From a bacterium (lineage in GTDB: Bacteria > Verrucomicrobiota > Verrucomicrobiae > Opitutales > Opitutaceae): 9,731 nt of DNA. Below the pieces are notes generated by a model. It was given only the letters and a program-made list of their open reading frames with translations, had not been told where the DNA came from and searched no databases. Made by a program: the position numbers and the translations under genes. Shown piece after piece: positions 7,068 to 9,731 of the stretch. Within the stretch, counting starts at the first letter, position 1; each line of letters begins with the position of its first letter. The stretch covers positions 1 through 9,731 of the forward strand of contig JAJXYI010000527.1 in the NCBI GenBank assembly GCA_021780625.1. The letters run 5' to 3'.

Positions 7068-7270
7068 CGATGTTTCCAAACAAGCCGATACGTTCGAATT
7101 GATGACCCACCCCCGACGGACTGTGAAAGGATAGGCGCGGCTCCATGGCAAGTCTGGCTGGTCAACCCGCAATACTGTCCCTTGGGGAACGACCTCGCTT
7201 TCGGATAGGTCTTGGCCAGCAACTCCATCGCTTGCTGCAAGGCTTCCAGGTCTTCGTGCGTCCGCTTCAT
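7064..7270 (-). pseudogene. Remnant of a four-helix-bundle (23S rRNA intervening-sequence-like) protein gene
   Basis: From an ATG at 7270 the reading MKRTHEDLEALQQAMELLAK, then about 10 residues later SFPKGQYCGLTSQ, follows the first 40 residues of the S23/IVP four-helix-bundle family (order: KxxxDLxxxQxAMEL, then FPK, then YGLTSQ). After GLTSQ the typical arginine/alanine-rich helix and the NIAEG motif are missing, and the frame instead ends after 68 codons in unrelated sequence, against about 115-125 residues for the family. The truncation falls where the DUF362 gene begins. Families of this kind have no firm function. Call made by pattern only. Confidence 0.5.
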
Positions 7271-7271
7271 A

Positions 7272-7693
7272 TTAGGAGGCAAAGAGGTGAAGAGGGTAAG
7301 AGGACGGGAAGACACTACGTCCCTGCGGTTGCGGCGGGCTGACAGGGAGCGGGATCGATCGCACTGTGTTGTCCTAGATGACGGAGACATGCCCTGCCAT
7401 TGGGTTGGCAACGAGAACGCGGCCGCCAGGCGTTCCGCCAGTCGCTCCGGAGATTCAGCTGCAAATCGGCACAGGATCACACCCGCATCGGCCGGCAGCC
7501 GACTGCGGCATGCGAGCTCGCCGAAATTCTTGTCGAACGTCACGATCACCCTGTGCTCTTGCGCCACTCGCGTCAGGACTTCGCGGTCGCCGGCGCCGGG
7601 ACTGATGCGGCTCACCCACGCCACGTCGTGACCCGTAGTCTCCAGGGCCGCGACCGCAGCGGCAGGAATGTTCACGTTGGCCAGAATACGCAT
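7272..7693 (-). pseudogene. DUF5615 (PIN-like) toxin gene with frameshift and in-frame stop near the 3' end
   Basis: It starts at the ATG at 7693, 3 bp after the DUF433 gene. Residues 1-101 are a clear DUF5615 PIN-like nuclease domain: MRILANVNIP, DVAWVSRISPGAGDREVL, VIVTFDKNFGEL and AGVILCRF, ending TQWQG. The usual acidic residue in the first motif (LxDENxP) is Asn here, an oddity for an active nuclease. After TQWQG (about 7391) the original frame breaks. The adjacent frame reads HVSVI, then TAG at 7374-7376, then DNTVRSIPLPVSP, which is the expected C-terminal strand of the family. One missing base plus one Glu-to-stop change would explain both. The frame now runs on for 108 unrelated codons to 7064. 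Probably inactive. The upstream DUF433 partner is intact. Confidence 0.75.
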
Positions 7694-7696
7694 GAC

Positions 7697-7936
7697 CTAA
7701 ACAGCGAGAGGGTAGACCCGCCCCGTCTTGAGGATCTCGGCCGCGTAGTGGAGACACGCCACGACATCGTCGTGCGTCAGGTTCGGGTAACTCTCGAGCA
7801 CCTGCTGCTCCGACCAGCCCTGGCCGAACAACCCAACAACGAACTCGACCGACAGACGCGTCCCCCGAACGACCGGCTTTCCAACCAGCACGTCGGGAGC
7901 GAGCACGATTCGGTCTGAGCGTTCCATGTAGTCCAT
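7697..7936 (-). CDS. DUF433 antitoxin
   Basis: A 79-residue protein with the DUF433 core VGKPVVRGTRLSVEFVVGLFGQGW, then the helix-turn-helix-like segment EQQVLESYPNLTHDDVVACLHYA. DUF433 proteins typically precede DUF5615 toxins and are regarded as their antitoxins and likely autorepressors, which fits its place 3 bp upstream of the toxin start. Its ATG at 7936 is backed by AAGGTG (7942-7947) 5 bases upstream; a second ATG three codons in is less well placed. The gene looks intact, while its toxin partner is damaged, so it may now be an orphan antitoxin. Confidence 0.85.
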   Translation of the reverse strand: MDYMERSDRIVLAPDVLVGKPVVRGTRLSVEFVVGLFGQGWSEQQVLESYPNLTHDDVVACLHYAAEILKTGRVYPLAV

Positions 7937-7972
7937 CTTAACACCTTGCCAAGAAGGAACCTCCGTCAGCGG

Positions 7973-8813
7973 CTACGCTTTGACCACGTTTCCAGCGGCC
8001 TTCAACATCCCGCGGGTGTCAACGACCAACTGCGCATGGTCGCGGATCATCGCGTAGTCGACCGCCTTGTGGTCGGTGATGAGGACGACGGCGTCGTTGG
8101 CCGCGAGCGTCTCGGCAGTGAGTGGTACGGAGGTCAAGGACGGCAGACCCGGCCAGGAACGCATCCGCGGTCTCTCCGCTCAGGACAGGCTCACCGCTGC
8201 GGACCACGAGATCCTTCGTCGGCCCGCCTTCGGCGGTCCTCCTCAGGATGACAGCTTCACCGTCATCCTGAGCGAGCGCAGCGAGCGAAGGATCTGTCTT
8301 GGATCGTTCGTCCCGACGCTGCGGGCCGTTCCTGACAATGGGCGATGCGAACGTTGAGGACTCCAGGATGGACTTGAGGCGCTCGTCGGTGGTGCCGGGG
8401 TAGGTGGTGGATTCGAGGATGATGAGCTGACCGGGGCGGAGGGTCGCGCGGACCTGGTGGGCGGCCGCATCCACGTAGGTCATGTCGGGCTCGCGCTGCG
8501 GCGTCAACGGGGTGGGGACGCAGATGAGGACGGCGTCGGCCTCGCCGAGGCGGGCAAAGTCGGCGGTTGCGGTGAAGCCGCCGGTCGCGACCGCGGCGGC
8601 GATGCGACCGCCGTCGAGGTGCTTGATGTAGCCCTCGCCGCGGTTGAGCTTGGCGACCTTGTCGGGGTCCACGTCGAAGCCGAGGACGGGGAAGCCCTTC
8701 TCGACGAAGGCGAGAGCCAACGGGAGGCCGACGTAGCCCATGCCGATGATGCCGATGAGGGCGTCGTGGGCCTTGATCTTGGCGAGGAGGCGGTCAGCGT
8801 GGGAGGTGGTCAT
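7973..8813 (-). pseudogene. wbpA: UDP-N-acetylglucosamine 6-dehydrogenase (WbpA type) with its central part deleted
   Basis: Intact members (about 430 residues) oxidise UDP-GlcNAc to the uronic acid for surface polysaccharides. Here, from the ATG at 8813, residues 1-153 are a good NAD-binding half: GIIGMGYVGLPLA (21-33), FDVDPDKVAKLN, GYIKHL, CVPTPLTPQREPDM (98-111) and LESTTYPGTTDE (133-144). Homology stops at about 8355. It resumes in another frame at about 8164 with the extreme C-terminus, PLTAETLAANDAVVLITDH, then LVVDTRG and NVVKA before TAG at 7973. Roughly 220 residues are missing, including the middle dimerisation domain and the catalytic cysteine, and 190 bp of dispersed repeat occupies the gap. 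It cannot encode a working dehydrogenase. An assembly error is less likely because both ends of one gene remain in order. Confidence 0.88.
8165..8354. repeat. Composite dispersed repeat filling the wbpA deletion
   Basis: This holds nested inverted repeats. The outer arms are GATCCTTCG (8210-8218) and CGAAGGATC (8286-8294). The inner arms are CTCAGGATGAC (8242-8252) and GTCATCCTGAG (8262-8272), with a 9-base loop. It also carries the 15-mer GCTCAGGACAGGCTC (8178-8192) and the 12-mer GACAATGGGCGA (8334-8345), both of which recur in the spacer upstream of wbpA (8891-8905 and 8995-9006) in the same order and orientation. The inner and outer words are shared with 3146-3362. There is no transposase; it looks like a non-autonomous hairpin element. 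Confidence 0.85.
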
Positions 8814-9036
8814 GGTGAGGGGGTCCGTGGAGCTACATGCGAGTTGGGACGTGATGCTGGTGCCGGGAGATTCTCTATTTCCTTCGCCTCGCTCAGGACA
8901 GGCTCGCGCGCCTGCGGTGATCCACCCACCCGGCGGGCTGGAGCCCGCGGCTACGGCGTTGCGGCCACGACAGCCGCTGGCACGACGTCACGGCGACAAT
9001 GGGCGAACGGCAGGCCCGGCCGCTACGGGCCGCCGG
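8814..9036. repeat. Repeat-bearing spacer between hicB and wbpA
   Basis: No gene is seen. It contains GCTCAGGACAGGCTC (8891-8905) and GACAATGGGCGA (8995-9006), shared with the element inside wbpA. It also has a strong hairpin GCGGGCT/AGCCCGC (8933-8939 and 8942-8948, 2-base loop) and a stem GGCCC/GGGCC (9013-9017 and 9027-9031) just past the hicB stop. Neither stem has a T-tract, so I do not call a terminator. Confidence 0.7.
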
Positions 9037-9276
9037 TTAAGCGACATCCTGCATCCGATTGGCGAAGTCACGGCCGGAGGTGGCGGGCGGTAGAGGTTTC
9101 CGGTCCTTCCGGTAGAGCTCGATCGCTTCGTCGACGATCCGGCAAAGCTCCTCGAATACCGCCTTCTCGTCATCGCCGTGGCAACCGCCGAGAATCAGCC
9201 CGGGCGCGCTCCCGACATAACACTGATCTTCCTCGGACCATTCAACGATCTTCGCGTACTTGGCGCTATCTTTCAT
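9037..9276 (-). CDS. hicB: HicB-family antitoxin (short form)
   Basis: A 79-residue protein with the partial RNase-H-like HicB fold: YAKIVEWSEEDQCYVGSAPGL (7-27), then HGDDEKAVFEELCRIVDEAIELY. HicB binds and neutralises HicA. After residue 60 only about 20 residues follow, so a C-terminal ribbon-helix-helix or helix-turn-helix DNA-binding domain, present in longer HicB proteins, is not evident; autoregulation would need another route. The ATG at 9276 shares ATGA with the hicA stop, so the two are translationally coupled in the usual hicA-hicB order. The stop is TAA at 9037. Confidence 0.88.
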   Translation of the reverse strand: MKDSAKYAKIVEWSEEDQCYVGSAPGLILGGCHGDDEKAVFEELCRIVDEAIELYRKDRKPLPPATSGRDFANRMQDVA

Positions 9277-9470
9277 TTCCTTGACTCCTCCAGGGCCAAG
9301 CGTACCGCTCGAACCTGATACTGCTTTGCGTCATCCCCAGGTCGGCCGGAAATCGTTACGGGTTTTTGGGCACTCGGGTGGACGAAGTTGCGGTGGCTTC
9401 CTTTGCCCCCGCGATTCACGAATCCGGCCCTTTCCAATTCGGCGATCAGGTCTCGTACTTTTGGGGCCAT
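9273..9470 (-). CDS. hicA: HicA-family mRNA interferase toxin
   Basis: A 65-residue protein with the dsRNA-binding-like HicA fold: KVRDLIAELERAGFV (4-18), GGKGSHRNFVHP (21-32) with the catalytic His26, then KPVTISGRPGDD and a C-terminal helix. HicA cleaves mRNAs when not bound by HicB. Length is normal and all key residues are visible. It is the first gene of the pair; the promoter would lie in 9471-9530. The ribosome-binding site is weak (GAG a few bases before the ATG at 9470). Confidence 0.9.
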   Translation of the reverse strand: MAPKVRDLIAELERAGFVNRGGKGSHRNFVHPSAQKPVTISGRPGDDAKQYQVRAVRLALEESRK

Positions 9471-9731
9471 CAGCTCAACCTTGTTTGGTTGTCCTCATCA
9501 TACTCCCCCACCATCGGCCACGGGCGCTCGCGGGCCGGGGGGACACGGCGCTCGCGGCGCGGAGGGACACGGCACTCCGGCCCGCTGGCGCGGGCCTGCG
9601 CGCCTTACTACCAACACACAAGCAACGACGGATACGACCAAGACACAGACAACGATGGAGCATCAGGAGGCGCTCATTCGTCGTTGGGCACGCGCGGAGC
9701 GCGCGCTCCACAGAAGCAACGTGGCGCTCGT
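9471..9731. other. Repeat-rich non-coding right end
   Basis: No supportable gene; open frames here are arginine-rich shadows of GC-rich DNA. It holds a direct repeat GGGACACGGCRCTC (9540-9553 and 9564-9577, 24 bp apart, one mismatch) and a perfect 14-bp palindrome GGAGCGCGCGCTCC (9696-9709). The stretch 9606-9655 is A/C-rich (ACACACAAGCAACGACGG) and faintly recalls the heptamer array in reverse orientation. The hicA promoter is expected near 9480-9530 but I cannot place it. Confidence 0.55.
9696..9709. repeat. Perfect 14-bp palindrome
   Basis: GGAGCGCGCGCTCC is its own reverse complement. It sits in non-coding DNA upstream of hicA; it could be an operator-like site or part of a dispersed repeat, but in such GC-rich DNA chance is possible. 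Confidence 0.6.

Noticed and set aside
8019..8354. Novel C-terminal domain fused to the dehydrogenase N-terminal half
   Set aside because: The residues after about 153 are translated dispersed repeat, and the true C-terminal end of the same family follows in another frame; this is a scar, not a fusion.
8933..8948. Intrinsic terminator downstream of hicB
   Set aside because: A strong hairpin is present, but no T-tract follows on the minus strand, and the same kind of GC hairpin is typical of dispersed repeats in such genomes.
8457..9284. Plus-strand open frame of 275 codons
   Set aside because: It is antisense to the wbpA 5' half and runs through repeat-bearing spacer into hicB; composition is that of GC-rich shadow frames.
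9475..9711. 78-codon minus-strand frame upstream of hicA
   Set aside because: Arg/Ala/Cys-rich, spans direct repeats and the palindrome, and has no recognisable motif or good ribosome-binding site.

Overview
The window comes from a high-GC, Gram-negative-type (diderm) bacterium. The diderm call rests on a near-complete ADP-heptose (LPS inner-core sugar) operon and remains of a surface-polysaccharide locus. Lineage cannot be fixed from sequence alone. The dispersed short inverted repeats and heptamer arrays would fit an uncultivated soil or sediment lineage, but that is a guess. Every gene or gene remnant I can support lies on the minus strand, so transcription runs from high to low coordinates.

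Region 1 (1-2965) is a tightly packed heptose operon, read gmhA-rfaE2 fusion, then gmhB, then rfaE1, with ATGA and GTGA start/stop overlaps. Together they cover sedoheptulose-7-P isomerisation, 7-kinase, 7-phosphatase and 1-adenylyltransferase. Only the ADP-heptose epimerase HldD is not seen and may lie beyond the left edge. The isomerase and adenylyltransferase are one polypeptide while the kinase is separate, unlike the kinase-adenylyltransferase HldE of enterobacteria. Directly upstream are a degenerate 7-bp tandem array (2981-3126) and a cluster of dispersed inverted repeats (3146-3362).

Region 2 (3370-7700) is an eroding surface-polysaccharide segment. It holds the 3' end of an asparagine-synthetase-like amidotransferase gene (a remnant), an intact CapK/PaaK-type adenylate-forming enzyme, an intact DUF362 protein, and a broken four-helix-bundle (S23/IVP-like) gene. 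The capK and DUF362 stretch looks lower in GC than its flanks.

Region 3 (7064-7936) was a DUF433/DUF5615 toxin-antitoxin pair. The antitoxin gene is intact; the toxin-like gene carries an apparent frameshift and an in-frame stop near its 3' end.

Region 4 (7973-8813) is a WbpA-type UDP-N-acetylglucosamine 6-dehydrogenase gene that has lost its middle (about 220 codons). The gap is filled by about 190 bp of the dispersed repeat, and related repeat words recur in the spacer upstream of the gene.

Region 5 (9037-9470) is an intact hicAB toxin-antitoxin pair, followed by repeat-rich non-coding DNA to the right edge. Overall, a conserved heptose operon sits next to a polysaccharide/toxin-antitoxin zone undergoing decay, with short repeats at or near several of the scars.
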